A stretch of DNA of 64,000 bases from Aphidius gifuensis (taxonomy: Eukaryota; Arthropoda; Insecta; Hymenoptera; Braconidae). Positions 11,074 through 21,500 of the stretch are shown piece by piece. The first letter of the stretch is position 1. Each line of letters starts with the position of its first letter. The stretch spans positions 20,244,154-20,308,153 of the forward strand of contig NC_057788.1 in assembly GCF_014905175.1 (NCBI RefSeq). The letters run 5' to 3'. A program made the position numbers and the translations under genes. The notes under the pieces are model-generated. The model had not been told where the DNA came from. It was given only the letters and a program-made list of their open reading frames with translations, and made no database searches.

Positions 11074-13036
11074 GGTAACGTGTGTTGGGGCTGGTGGCCC
11101 GCGTTACCCATTGAAAATTAAAAATTTTCAATACTCCGGCTAGGGCCATTGCGTGGCCGTGTTACGCGATTTTGTAAATAAAATTTTTTTTTATTAAATT
11201 TATTAAAATGCTAACGTTCTATAATGGCTATTGCTGCTGGATATAGAATACTAAAAAATAAAGAAAATAGACAAATAACTTCCAAAATTATAAATTCATT
11301 TAAAACTTTTTTCTTGTTTGACTCATGAAAATGGCTCTTCAGAATGGCTTTTTAAAATGGGCGGTTTTTTTTTCATTTTTTTTTTTTTTTAATACGGCAC
11401 TTTCAATAACTTCCTATAAAATGCTCGTGGAGACTTCATATTAGGCTTTAATTCAGCGTCATTTAAAACTTTATCACGCTCTTACAGATCCAACTCGTTA
11501 TTAATTTTTTTTTTCCAAGTAAAATACATCGAAATCGAAAAATGAAAAAAAAATTCATTTTTTTTTTTTCTTTAAAAATTATAAATCATAGAAAAATAAT
11601 TTTATATACAAGTGATGAGTATTTGAAAAACGTATCTTTTGGGCCCTACATGAAGTCGCTGCGATTATTTTATCGAGAGTTATCGATTGAGTAACGTTAC
11701 GCTAACCATGTAATAACAACGGGAACCTCGATAACTCTTGATAGAATTGTCGTAGGGTTTTCGTATATAGCTTAAAGAATGCGTCTTTCGAATACCATAT
11801 ATTTTTCTACAAAATTTTTTTTTTTTTAGTTATAGTTTTCGAGAAAAAAAAAAAAAACTTTTTTTTTCGATTTTTAGTTTTGTTTTTTTCACTAAAAAGT
11901 ATAAATAATTAAAAAGTAATTTTGTAGGTGGGTGAAAGGTATTGGAAAGACGCTTCCTGGATGCCTAACATAACCTCGCTACGATTATGCTATCCAGAGA
12001 TATCATGTAATATCGTGTGAAAATCGAATAGCGAAAAAACTATAAATTCGATAACTCTCGATAGGATTATCGGAAAGACTTCATTCTAGGCTTAAAAAAA
12101 GCGTCTTCAAAAACTCTAGAACCGCGTATAAGAACCACTCTTCTAGGCATTATTGTTTTTCGCGAAAATAATAAAAAATAAAACGAGAAATTTTTTTTTT
12201 TTTTTTTTTCTCAAAAACTATTTTGCCTGGAGGGATAGTTTTTCGATGCGGCTCTAGAGTTTTTAAAAACGCTTTTTTTGAGTCTAAGATGAAGTCTCTA
12301 CGATGATCCTATCGAGAGTTATCGAATTTATAATTTTTGCAATATGACGTTTTTACACGATATCGTCTCAATAACATAATCCTAGGGAGGTTATGTTAGG
12401 CCTAAAAGAAGCGTCTTTTCAATACCTTTCACCTACCTACAAAATTACTTTTTAATTATTTATATTTTTTAGTGAAAAAAAAAAAAAACTAAAAATCGAA
12501 AAAAACAGTTTTTTTTTTTTTTCTCGAAAACTATAACTAAAAAAAAAAAAATTTTGTAGAAAAATATATGGTATTCGGAAGACGCATTTTTTAAGCTATA
12601 TACGAAAATTATACGACAATTCCATCAAGAGTTATCGAGGTTCCCGTTTTTAAGAATTCCCTAAAATTGCCTTAAAACCGTCATTAATGCATCCATTCCT
12701 GCCCAAAAATATCTTTTATGAACTTATTCTCATACAGCTGAATCTCTGGAAGAAAAAACATTGCATGATTGATAGTCTAACTTCATTAGTTTTCACTCTA
12801 TAATTTTTTGAATGATGAAAAAAATCATCTAATTTTAAGTTTTCTTAAGTTTTCTTAAAAAAAAGAAAATAATGAAGAAATGTTTTCTATCACGTGCGAT
12901 AATGTTCTCAGAGACGCATCTTTTGAGCCCTAAACGAACTCTCTAGGACAATTATTTTATAAGTTATAACGGTTTTTTTTTTTTTGCCGATGATTTCAAT
13001 ACTGCGGCTGAGCCTTATGGCTCCTAGCCTCCGTAA
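11074..13036 (+). mobile_element. Non-coding repeat family R-A, copy 1 (long form)
   Basis: The 5' end is GGTAACGTGTGTTGGGGC followed by GTTACC, then a TGAAAATT/AATTTTCAATACTCCGG box. The 3' end is CTGCGGCTGAGCC...GGCTCCTAGCCTCCGTAA. The same pair of ends bounds copies at 49416-50573 and, more diverged, 46531-47711. The interior is a series of palindromic modules (CGATAACTCTCGATAGGATTATCG and its complement) separated by long T and A runs, and holds no reading frame. Length is ~1.96 kb here against ~1.16 kb in the shorter copy. The hairpin near the 3' end (GGCTGAGCC) recalls Helitrons, but I see no clear CTRR end, so I leave it unclassified. Confidence 0.65.
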
Positions 13037-13239
13037 AATTCTACAATTTGTATATTATAGTTGTATTGTAGAATATTGTTGATGTAGAATATATAATATA
13101 ATATAACACAAAAGGAATTGGTGAAGCAAATTGTTTTATTGCAAAAATAAAAATTATATAAAGCCAAGTAAATAATCATATTTTTTGTTACTTTGTCAGT
13201 TATTGATGGTCAATATTGATAATGATGATAATAATAATA

Positions 13240-14226
13240 ATTATTATTATTACTTTGACATCTGCTCTTGTTTTGTCAGTAACTTCCATAACAAATTCAT
13301 GTGATCTACCACTTGGTTCAAGTACCATTCTAAGTATTTTATTATCAACAGTTGCCCCAAGGTTATCAATAGTTGATATAAAACAATATTCTCTTCCTTC
13401 ATTTATAAATTCATCAAGTAAACCACTACGTGAAAACTTTCATAAAAATCACCGTGTCCTGGCGGATACCATGAATCAATATCTTCATCAATATCACAAT
13501 TTTTAGCAATTGGTAATAATGATTCTCTACATATACGTGGATGACAACTTTGATTAAATGTTTTAATATTAACATCAAGACCACGATATTTACGTATTAT
13601 TCTTTCAGTATCAGCATCTGTGTTAAATGAATTCATCAACATAAGTGGAACACTGACATTAAAAGTCTTGTTTAATGACTATACAACATAGAAAAAAATA
13701 AAAAAATAATGTTATATCATTTAAATATTCATTTATTGATGATGTAATATTTACCTCAATTTGTTGAACAGTTAAATCTAAAAATGTTAAATCATTACGT
13801 ATAACAATTGATGATTTTGGTCCATGACAACCCATACTTGTACCAAAACCACTATTTAATTTAACAACAATTAATTTATTCAACATCATACGTATTTCTT
13901 CATGACTTGGTTCTTGTAATGAATCATAATCTCTAATCTGTGGAAAAAAACAGGAATTATTAATGAATAATAAATTACAGTTTAATGAAAAAAAAATCAT
14001 AAAAAACATAAAAATAACTTACAGAATCTGGTGGAAGTTTTTGTATTTGTTCCCAAGCAACAGATGGTCCTTGATCTTGTAAAAATTTTTGAAATAATTT
14101 TGTAAAATCAGTAAATTCTGATTTAACACGTTCACGTGATTCTGGTGTTGCTGTTGATTCAAGATTTCCAAGTTCACGTACAAGTTCATTTTCAGCATCA
14201 CGTTTTGTCTTGACAAGCCTTGACAA
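13240..14226 (-). pseudogene. UGP: UTP-glucose-1-phosphate uridylyltransferase, truncated pseudogene
   Basis: Three exons are readable on the minus strand: about 14226-14028 (…DQGPSVAWEQIQKLPPDS|GTAAGT), about 13938-13757 (IRDYDSLQEPS…SMGCHGPKS…FLDLTVQQIE|GTAAAT) and about 13676-13240 (SLNKTFNVSVPLMLMNSFNTD…SWYPPGHGDFYESF…EYCFISTIDNLGATVD…EVTDKTRADVK). This is the family that makes UDP-glucose. Damage: the nucleotide-binding loop reads NSGFGTSMGC where the family has a GGLGTSMGC-type loop; a frameshift lies at about 13425-13440 after DFYESF; and the C-terminal third is missing, cut in an ATT microsatellite at about 13240. Splice sites survive, so this was a genomic and not a retrotransposed copy. 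Confidence 0.85.
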
Positions 14227-14285
14227 TCAAAACAATATGAATTGACAAAAAATAATAATACATTCAAAGACATAATAAAAAAATT

Positions 14286-14368
14286 AATCAACAAACCATT
14301 CTTTTGCTGGTTTACCATCAATTGTTGGAAATTGTAATTTTGGTATATTAATTAATTTATCACCGTTT
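14286..14368 (-). other. Exon-like fragment next to a MITE
   Basis: The minus strand reads GDKLINIPKLQFPTIDGKPAKEWFVD up to a stop, immediately beyond the MITE at 14369-14659. It could be the continuation of the Ulp1-like gene on the other side of the MITE, or an unrelated exon. It looks protein-coding, but I do not recognise it. Confidence 0.3.
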
Positions 14369-14659
14369 CCCCGGTGGAAATAATTTCTCCGTAAAACTCC
14401 GGAAAAACTCTGTAAAATTCCGTAAAACTCCGGAAATACTCCGTTAAAGTTCGGAAATACTCCGTACAATTCCGAAAAACTCCGTATCGCTCCGGAATTG
14501 GCCCATTGCAATTTTTTAGTCATTTATTTTCCTTCATTTTACACGGGAATTTGAGTATTTTGGAATTGCTACGGATTTCTCGTATTTTTCCACATTTTTT
14601 CATAGTGAGCCAATTCCGGAATGATCCGGAGCAATTCCGGAGAATTATTTCCACCAGGG
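14369..14659. mobile_element. Foldback MITE, CCCTGGTGGAAAT family (copy 1)
   Basis: The ends CCCCGGTGGAAATAATTTCTCC and GGAGAATTATTTCCACCAGGG are inverted repeats. The whole element is rich in CTCCGGAAA/TCCGGAG steps and can fold on itself. No coding capacity. It splits the minus-strand Ulp1-like remnant. Target duplication is unclear (TT on both sides at most). Confidence 0.85.
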
Positions 14660-14669
14660 TTGTTTTTCT

Positions 14670-15026
14670 CATTAATTTAACCAATAATTTTGACAAATCT
14701 TCTCTTTTACGCGTTATTACAATGTCATCAAAATCAATATTTAATTTTTGAATGTTCAATGTATCGACAATCGTCAGATTTTTAACAAAACTTTCTACAT
14801 ATTGTAACACATACAGCCCACAGTCAGTGCCAGTTTTTTGTTGTGGTACTTTTGGTGCAGTGAATATAAAAATTTTCAAAGAATGTTGAATCACCACCAA
14901 TTTTGACTGTATATTTACATCTCAAGTAATTGAGTAATACTTGAACAACAGTTTTATATTCATCTTTACGATGAATTGAATCAAATATTAAAATATATGG
15001 AATTTTATTTTCATTTATTTTATCAG

Positions 15027-15096
<70 letters not shown>

Positions 15097-15270
15097 GGTA
15101 ATTTTCTGTTTAAATGAACTTGCATAACATACTACTGCTAAATACCAATGCGATTTTTCATTTATGGGAATTATTATAAAATCTTTATTAAATATATTTA
15201 CGTTTTTAGTCCATCTTGATACTAGTGCATGTGATCTCTTGGCATTTAATGCCTTGTTTGGATGTATTAT
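14670..15270 (-). pseudogene. Ulp1/SENP-type cysteine protease remnant
   Basis: On the minus strand the text runs from SRWTKNVNIFNKDFIIIPIN through NEKSHWYLAVVCY, then a poly-threonine tract, PYILIFDSIHRKDEY, NYLRCKY and finally VPQQKTGTDCGLYVLQYVES with RKREDLSKLLVKL. The His (SHW, near 15148), Asp (FDS, near 14985) and Cys (DCG, near 14823) of the C48 catalytic triad and the oxyanion Gln (PQQ) are all present, so this resembles the SENP6/7 type that removes SUMO. A frameshift near 14895-14920 (between KIGGDS and IQHSLK frames) and a MITE at its 3' side show it is broken. The N-terminal region is absent. Confidence 0.75.
15026..15096. repeat. (TTG)n microsatellite, poly-Thr in the protease frame
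   Basis: About 24 uninterrupted TTG/TGT triplets. Read on the minus strand in the frame of the Ulp1-like remnant they give (ACA)n, a long threonine run between the His and Asp segments of the protease fold. Confidence 0.95.
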
Positions 15271-15353
15271 CTAAACAAGATAAAAAATACATAGTAATTG
15301 ACAAAAAATATTTTTAAAAAATATTACCAGATAATTTTACCATCGGACAATAA

Positions 15354-15650
15354 CATGATAGTGGTAAATTATTAACAATTTGGTTAGAAAAAATTAGTTC
15401 TATATCGAAATGTTGGTTAGATGAAATATTTCTTGTTAAAACAATAATTGAAAAAAAATGTGATAGGTGCCAAAATAATATTTGTGATACATTGAATAAT
15501 GAATTTCAAATTTTATATTTAAATATAAATCAACAAAAACAACATGAATCTGCTGCAACTTTACAAAATTTGATTGATGATAATTTTAAAAAACAACAAT
15601 TAACAAATAATACATTACACAGACTATTGTTCTCAAATGATTTTAAGTAG
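15354..15650 (+). pseudogene. Ubiquitin-specific protease-like fragment
   Basis: The frame between stops at 15351-15353 and 15648-15650 reads SGKLLTIWLEKISSISKCW, then KKCDRCQNNICDTLNNEFQ, ILYLNINQQ and ATLQNLIDDNFK. The C-x2-C pair followed by a short β-strand and S/T-LQ-x-LIDD-x-FK matches the finger region of USP-type deubiquitinases (family knowledge). No catalytic Cys or His box is present, so it is at best one exon of such a gene. It lies on the strand opposite the Ulp1-like remnant, 80 bp away. Confidence 0.4.
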
Positions 15651-16158
15651 CAGTATTGAAGATGTCAACTTAATATTCAGTGATGATAAAGATAGAGCTC
15701 GATACCTTGCGGTACCTGGACGGTGAATATTATTATTATTTTGACAATAATAATAATAATGATTATAGTACTACAGTATATTATATTAAAGAACCGCTAG
15801 AGAAAAAAAAAGTACAAAGTCAGTTATCAACGGCTTCACGGGTGTCGGATGCATCTGCACCAGAAACTTTTGATAAAAAATTAACAGACAGAAGACAACA
15901 AAATCTCAAAACTTTGGCTAAGCAAAACACTACATAGTACACAGATATCACCACAAACACCATTACCATCACCACCACAACCAACATCCATGGTTATATC
16001 ACAGGATAAATTTAATCATTTAGATTTTGTTTTTAATATACTTTGTAGTGATTGGAAGCCAAGAAAAACAACTAAAGACTCTGAGGAATTCAAAGAATTG
16101 AATAAATTACTTGATGAATATCGAAAAAAAAGATCAAAAAATATGAAATCAGGACCTA
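15651..16158 (+). other. Unassigned decayed coding-like stretch
   Basis: Two open frames (15680-15937 and 15990 to the MITE edge at 16158) are interrupted by stops. The first is Tyr/Asn-rich (GEYYYYFDNNNNNDY) because of ATT repeats. The second reads KFNHLDFVFNILCSDWKPRK and EEFKELNKLLDEYRKK. The latter could be the N-terminal side of the nuclease remnant that resumes after the MITE, but there is no direct evidence. Confidence 0.25.
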
Positions 16159-16375
16159 CCCTCGTGGAAATATTTCTCCGATTTTTTTCGAACTTTTCTC
16201 CGCAATTTATTCACCTTTTTACGCAAATGACCTATGGTTGAAGAAATGGTGGACAAATTTCTCCAAACTTTCTCCACCCTGAAATTTACTTTAACTTTTC
16301 TCCACCATATCTCTGATTTTTCTTCGAATTTTTTTTACCATTTCTCCACCACTTCTTTATCTAAAAATGATTTCT
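16159..16375. mobile_element. Foldback MITE, CCCTGGTGGAAAT family (diverged copy)
   Basis: The left end CCCTCGTGGAAATATTTCTCC is clear. The right end is less certain and is placed near the last TTTCTCCACCACTTC. The internal sequence is made of TTTCTCC/GGTGGA steps. It interrupts the coding remnant at 15990-16158. Confidence 0.6.
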
Positions 16376-16687
16376 TTATTTTTCAACAATAATTGATAAT
16401 ATGCCATACTTTATTAGTTATGGTGTAAATGCAAAGAATCGAAAAAAAAACAATGATTCAGTAAATATGAAGAAATAAAAAAAAAATTACAGTTAATAAT
16501 AAAGAAAATTCAACGAGATCACAAGGAAAAGCTTTTGTTAAAACAAAAAAAAAGCTCGTGATAATCGAGAAAAAAAAAAAATGTTGAGGGAAAAGAAAAA
16601 GCCAAAGCATCAAAAATCATTGAAAAAGCACAAAAGAAACAATTTTTGAAACTGGTCATTTTAAATAGACTTACAGCCAAAAGATAA

Positions 16688-17089
16688 GAACAATTAAAAA
16701 AAAAATTAGAAACAAAAAGTGTTAAAAAATTGAGAAGAATTCATGTTGATCAACATAAAACATTGGTGTTTGTTGGGATTGTTAATATAGCACAACATGT
16801 GAAAGGCTACATACATGCACCAACATCAAAATTCATTGAAAAAGTTAAAAAATTAGAAAATTCAACAGTTTTATATGTTGACGAATATGATACCACCAAG
16901 TTGTGTAGTGAATGCAGTACCAATTTAGTTGTTGGTAAATATGGTCATCGGTACAGTTATTGTCCAAAGTGTCACACAATTTGGAACAGAGATGTTAATG
17001 CTGGGCGTAACATTGGTAAACTGGGTCTTTTACGTGAAAATTTTGTCGATAATAATTACTTTAAAAATGAGGAAGAATGGGATTTCTGA
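16688..17089 (+). pseudogene. Fanzor/TnpB-like RNA-guided nuclease, C-terminal fragment
   Basis: The frame from 16688 to the stop at 17087-17089 contains KTLVFVGIVNIAQHVKGYIH, then VLYVDEYDTTKLCSEC, GHRYSYCPKCHTIWN and RDVNAGRNIGKLGL. The order 'DE-Y-x-T-x-K-x-C-x2-C ... C-x2-C ... NRD-x-NA-x-NI' is the zinc ribbon plus RuvC-III aspartate of TnpB and its eukaryotic relatives, the Fanzor proteins. The zinc ribbon (four Cys) and the catalytic Asp are intact. The RuvC-I and RuvC-II parts are not readable: upstream (16390-16687) is K-rich with several stops. It ends in an acidic tail. This is therefore a truncated copy, not a working nuclease. No transposon end could be tied to it. Confidence 0.7.
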
Positions 17090-17483
17090 AAATTCTTCCG
17101 TAAAAAATTTACTGATGATACTGATGATAAAGATGATGGTAATGACGACTCTGAATAACAATAATTTTTAATTATGTTCTTATTTAATTTTTTTTCAGGA
17201 ATTCAAACTATTTAATAGCAGTGTCATTGCAGCATCATAATCAACCACCAGCTATCAGCCATGAACCGTCAACATTATTATCTGTATTATTTCCTTTAAA
17301 ATTCTCATTCTGAATCAATGTAAACGTGTATACAACTCTTGATCTCAAGATATCTATTTGCCAAAATATGATATTTTATTGTTGTAAATTAACAGTAAAT
17401 TGATTTTTATCTTATAAAATTTAGTGATAGCAGTACCAAATACTATAGTTCGTTAGTACACAATTTAAAACACTGGAAAAGGC
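17090..17483. other. Non-coding spacer after the nuclease fragment
   Basis: A GATGATGATAA-rich stretch (17110-17160) continues the acidic coding tail out of frame, then AT-rich DNA with no supported feature. No TIR or hairpin end is visible that would mark the right side of a Fanzor-bearing element. Confidence 0.4.
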
Positions 17484-18075
17484 CCCTGGTAGAAATATTT
17501 CTACAAATTTTTCGCGAATTTTCGACGAATTTCTATGAAATTGACCCATGCGGAGAAAATAATTTTAAAATATCTTCCGAAGGTTTCTCCGTACTCTTAA
17601 TCATTTGTCTGAGCTTCAAGAGACATTTCGAGGTTTTTTGCGAAATAATTCATAGTGGAAATAATTCTACGAAGTTTAACGAACTTCAATGAACTTGCTA
17701 CGAATTTCAACGAACTTTTTACAAATTTCTGAGAATAGTTCTTCTAAAGTCCGCAAACAATCGAAAAAGCTTCTTTAAAGAACTAAATGAATTCCGTAAA
17801 ATGTTCGAAGAAAATATATAAAGTATTTCTACTGATAGTCCAACTTCTCTGAAGCTCAAAAAAACTCGGAGAAACATTCTGAGAAAATTTTGGAAGTATT
17901 TTAACACACGGTTGACTTTTAGAGAAGTTCTTGAAAAGTTTCTCCGAAGGCCAAAAAACTCGAAGAAATATTGAGAGATAACTCCGAAACTATTTTCTCG
18001 AATGGGTCATTTCGTAGAAATTCGTAATAATTCGTAAAAATTCGTAGAAAATTCGGAAAAATATTTCCACCAGGG
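17484..18075. mobile_element. Foldback MITE, CCCTGGTGGAAAT family (long copy)
   Basis: Ends CCCTGGTAGAAATATTTCT and GGAAAAATATTTCCACCAGGG form the inverted repeat. At ~590 bp this is the longest copy here. The interior repeats TTCTACGAATTT/AATTCGTAGAA units. Confidence 0.8.
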
Positions 18076-18111
18076 TAATAATAAAAATATTTATGTTATT
18101 TTGACTTACTA

Positions 18112-18210
18112 GTTTTCCACCAATTTTATTTGTTTTAAATGTTACTGATGAACGATATTTGTCAGTAACAATACCATCTTCATAGCCAACCAATCATATT
18201 TTTAACTTTA
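18112..18210 (-). pseudogene. PDCD2L-like exon fragment
   Basis: The minus strand reads VDKVKNMIG then, after a small frameshift, GYEDGIVTDKYRSS and TFKTNKIGGKL, followed directly by a good splice donor (CTA|GTAAGT). The TNKIGG element with a preceding 'GY-x-D' start resembles the N-terminus of programmed-cell-death-2-like proteins (family knowledge). It is short, so the assignment is tentative. It could be a captured first exon. Confidence 0.35.
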
Positions 18211-19718
18211 TCAACATTATCACAATATAATTCAATAGAAAAATGTAAAAAGCGTCTTCATAATCTTCTGAATAATATTGCCATGAAATATCATCGACAA
18301 TTAAGCAGAGATGACGTCATAGCAGAATTTAAAAATTTAATAGGAGATTTGCAAAAAACAACAGGCAGAAATGTTGTTGTTTGGATTGACGAATATGACA
18401 CGCCTATTGTGAGACTGCAGAACAAATACGAGGATTTTAAAGAAGAAATAAGCAAGTTTGTTAAAGAAATTCTTGAAACATGTAAATTGAAAATGGATTT
18501 TATAAAACTAACATTTGTAACTGGAATAACAACATGTTGTTTAACAGACATGTATTCTGGACCGAATGATTTTTCTAAACGGACTTATGCCGAGGAATTT
18601 CCTACGGCATTTGGTTTTACTGAAAGTGAAATAGAAACAACATTTGCAACTGAACTAAAAACACTGACAGCAAAATTGAATAGAGAGTACTAACAAACAA
18701 ATGACTGTTGATGAAACGATGCAAATGTTAAAAAAAAATATAATGGTAATCGATTTTGAGTAAATGGTAAATCGGTATATAATCCTTGGTCAGTACGTGA
18801 ATGTTTTAATATCGGAGAATTAAATGATTATTAGTTCCATTCCAATCAGTTGACTTCACACTTCGTTCACAAGATAATGGATAATCCGGATGAATATAAT
18901 ATCATTGAAAATATTCCATTAAATTGTACCATTCCAGAATTTTAAATGGATCAAATGCCAAACGATTTTTTTTAAACAAGCCCTGGTGAAAATGATTTCT
19001 TCAATTTTCATCGATTTTTCTCCGATATTCTTCCGATTCCCTCCGATTTTTTTCCGTTTTTCTCCAATATTTCTCCGATTTTCCCCGCATTACTCCGATT
19101 TTCTCCGCATATTAATAAATAAAAATTTCTGAGAAAAATTGGAGAAAAACCAAAAATCATTTTTTCCGATTATCTCTGACTCCTTCCGATTTTCGTCTGC
19201 ATTTTCTCCGATTTTTTCCGATTCTTTCCGAAGTACTCCGATTTTCAAAAATCGGAAAAAACCGAAGAAAATCGGAGAAATCATTATCACCGGGGAGTAT
19301 TGTTACAAGGTGGTTATCTCACCACAAATTACAACAAAAAACTAGAAAAATAAAATTAGATTGGCCTAATACTGAAGTTAAATATGCATTCCAACAAATA
19401 ATGATTTCAAGATTTTCCAGCAAAAATAAAAAATTTATGTCAAATGATCGTGAAATAATTTCTCAACTTGAAAAATTTGATATTGAACTTCTTATAGAAC
19501 TGTTTAATTCAGTGATAAATTTATGTCCATCGTCCTGGCGTCCAGAAGAATTTCATCAATTAATGTTCAACATTTTAGAAGAAATTGGTCTTGATTCGGT
19601 AAGCGAATATGTCCAGGAATGCAATAAATGCAGACCCGATACCGTTTTCCGAATAAACACTAAAGGATTCTTGTTCGAGTATGAATTAAGGGACACCGAC
19701 GAAACTTGTAGCGTGTAA
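18197..19718 (+). pseudogene. AAA-ATPase-like / PD-(D/E)XK nuclease-like protein, broken by a MITE
   Basis: The first open part (18197-18693) contains GRNVVVWIDEYDTPI, a Walker-B-like strand, then FIKLTFVTGITTCCLTDMYSG and FGFTESEIE. This is the AAA-ATPase-like domain (Pfam PF09820 type). The next ~290 bp carry the expected YNG-x-RF and VYNPWSVRECFN signatures but in shifting frames with stops. After a MITE at 18981-19295 the text resumes as LLQGGYLTTNY and then 19401-19718: FQQIMISRFSSKNKK, EEFHQLMFNILEEIGLDS and CRPDTVFRIN-x-FLFEYEL, the PD-(D/E)XK-like C-terminal domain usual for this family. The P-loop N-terminus is missing. Such proteins are common in bacteria and occur in insect genomes, where their role is unknown. 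Several frameshifts plus the MITE make it a pseudogene. Confidence 0.75.
18981..19295. mobile_element. Foldback MITE, CCCTGGTGGAAAT family, inside a gene
   Basis: Ends CCCTGGTGAAAATGATTTCT and AGAAATCATTATCACCGGGG are inverted repeats. It lies between the two domains of the AAA-ATPase-like gene, and the protein match resumes on both sides, which fixes it as an insertion. Confidence 0.85.
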
Positions 19719-20145
19719 GAGTGTATATATATTATATATTCATAAATAATAATTAAATTAGGTTGATAACAACAATTCCCATATATTACAAAGTATTTCT
19801 CAACAATAATTTATTAATTAATAATGAGAGTTACAATTACATTTCTAGACTGTACAACAACCGTGACAACTATGACTTTAATCATGAAAATAAAACACTC
19901 ATTGACAATTATTATTATTATTATTATTAATTGAAAATTAATTATTATTTCCATATGTCATTCTTAAATAAATGAATGATTTATCAATGTTTTATTGTTT
20001 CAGTTTTTCAATAAAAATTCAAACAGCTGTCAAATTTTTATTATTATTATTATTATTATTCATAATCAAAATGTAAAAATTAAATACTTAAAAATTATTA
20101 TTTTATATAATCATTATGTGATTAAGTGATTATTGTATATTTGTA
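19719..20145. other. AT-rich spacer with (ATT)n tracts
   Basis: Contains ATT/TTA microsatellite runs near 19909-19930 and 20039-20060. It lies 3' of both the AAA-ATPase-like remnant and the convergent RING gene. The AATAAT-rich sequence just below 20140 could hold the minus-strand polyadenylation site. Confidence 0.4.
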
Positions 20146-20635
20146 TCAAACCATGATAAAATTTGCCTGAACTGCTCCACTTTCACGACGACAGAAAGGA
20201 CATACAAAAACATCTCTCACGTCGTTTGCACGAATAGTTTCCATGCAAACTAGGCAAATAAGATGTTTGCATACTTGCATGACGTGAGTTTTTGGACGAT
20301 CAGTACAAATTTGACACTTCCAGTCAATTGGAAAAGCTAAAAATTGAAATCGAAAAAGTTAGTGTAAATGTTTAGTAATAAATCATGTTTTTTTTTTTTT
20401 TTATTGTCATATTTACCTGCATTGTTTGTGAGGTCCATGAAAAGTGCATCATAGTTAGTGGCACGTTGCATGCACAAAGGACACTGCATATGTACTTCAG
20501 CCACGTTTTGTGTCGGATCACGATTTAAATCTGAGCAGGCACGGCATAAACATATGCAATTGCATGGCCTGCATATCATTTCAATTTGTTGGTCATCACA
20601 CTGATAGCATTTCCATTGATAGCATCTTAATATAC
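20146..20635 (-). CDS. Tandem RING-finger protein, C-terminal two exons
   Basis: Two minus-strand exons, 20635-20417 and 20336-20146, are joined by a GT-AG intron in matching phase (phase 1). Exon one encodes a cysteine cluster (KCYQCDDQQ, CRPCNCICLCRAC, MQCPLCMQRATNYDALF). Exon two encodes a standard C3HC4 RING: CQICTDRPKTHVMQVCKHLI, CLVCMETI, then FVCPFCRRESGA, ending ANFIMV. The product would be an E3 ubiquitin-ligase-like protein with a second, RING-like zinc module in front. The 5' acceptor at 20636-20637 (ATAG) implies at least one more exon upstream (higher coordinates), which I could not find before the MITE at 20823. No damage is seen in what is present. Confidence 0.7.
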
Positions 20636-20822
20636 CTATATTTAAAAAAAATTAAATATAGAAAATTTTTCTACTCTTTTCCTCACATTCATCAATTTGA
20701 TGAAACGATCACGGGAGTTTTGTAGACCAAGTACCTCGATACATCAACTTTTTTGGAAAAAAGTGTCTTCGAATTTTCATTTTTTGTGGGTTTTAGAGTA
20801 ATCAGTCATATCGAGAACACTC

Positions 20823-21385
20823 CACGGAGAGAAATCCGCAGCAAATAATATTGTAGAGTATCAAACAAATTTTACTGTAGTCTACTAGAAATTGAGAAGT
20901 TGCGTGAGGAGGCCACCAGGATCGACTAGAACTTCCTACTACACTACAGTAATTTTAATTAAAACAAAACACAAAAAATTAAATAAAACCTTATTGTTTA
21001 AACATCAAAATAAAAATGTAACGTGTTTATTAATTTCTAAAAAAAAAACCATTCTATAATTTTCATGTGTTTCACCGCATTTTTATTTAGATTTATGAAT
21101 AAAATAAAAACAATTAACTTTTTTAGAAGAGGTTAGGAACACACTTGATTTCCAATAAATATTCGTGTCATCTGGCGGGAAAACCTGCTGTACACTACAG
21201 TAATTTCTGGCGTAAAGTATACCATTAACAAAAGACTTCCAAAAATTCCGGTAGACTGCAGTAAAAATTCTAGATGAAATATAATAATTATCATTATAAT
21301 AAGTGGGAATTAGTCGCTTTAATGACGTCAGCTATGATTTTTACGATACCACGACAGTAATATATGCTGCGGATTTCTCTCCGTG
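20823..21385. mobile_element. TIR element with CACGGAGAGAAATCCGCAGCA ends
   Basis: The left end at 20823 and the right end at 21365-21385 are perfect inverted repeats of 21 bp. The interior (about 520 bp) has TACAGTA/TACTGTA-type palindromes and no reading frame. It is a non-autonomous DNA transposon of unrecognised family, distinct from the CCCTGG MITEs. Confidence 0.85.
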
Positions 21386-21414
21386 TATACAATAGTAAAA
21401 ACCGTTAAAATTAT

Positions 21415-21500
21415 CCTGGTGGAAAAAATATCTTGGGATTTCGCTTAAAAAAAAACTAAAAAAAAAAAAAAAAAATCCGGAGAAATTATTTTTGCCAGGG
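21415..21500. mobile_element. Miniature CCCTGGTGGAAAT-family copy
   Basis: CCTGGTGGAAAAAATAT at the left and AAATTATTTTTGCCAGGG at the right are the family ends with only ~50 bp between them, so this is an internally deleted copy. Confidence 0.7.

Noticed and set aside
13216..13506. Plus-strand frame reading TSALVLSVTSITNSC
   Set aside because: It is antisense to the C-terminal part of the UGP pseudogene, which matches the family on the minus strand.
9300..20000. Polydnavirus or nudivirus-derived segment
   Set aside because: None of the fragments is a recognisable viral gene; they read as cellular genes with spliceosomal introns and mobile elements.
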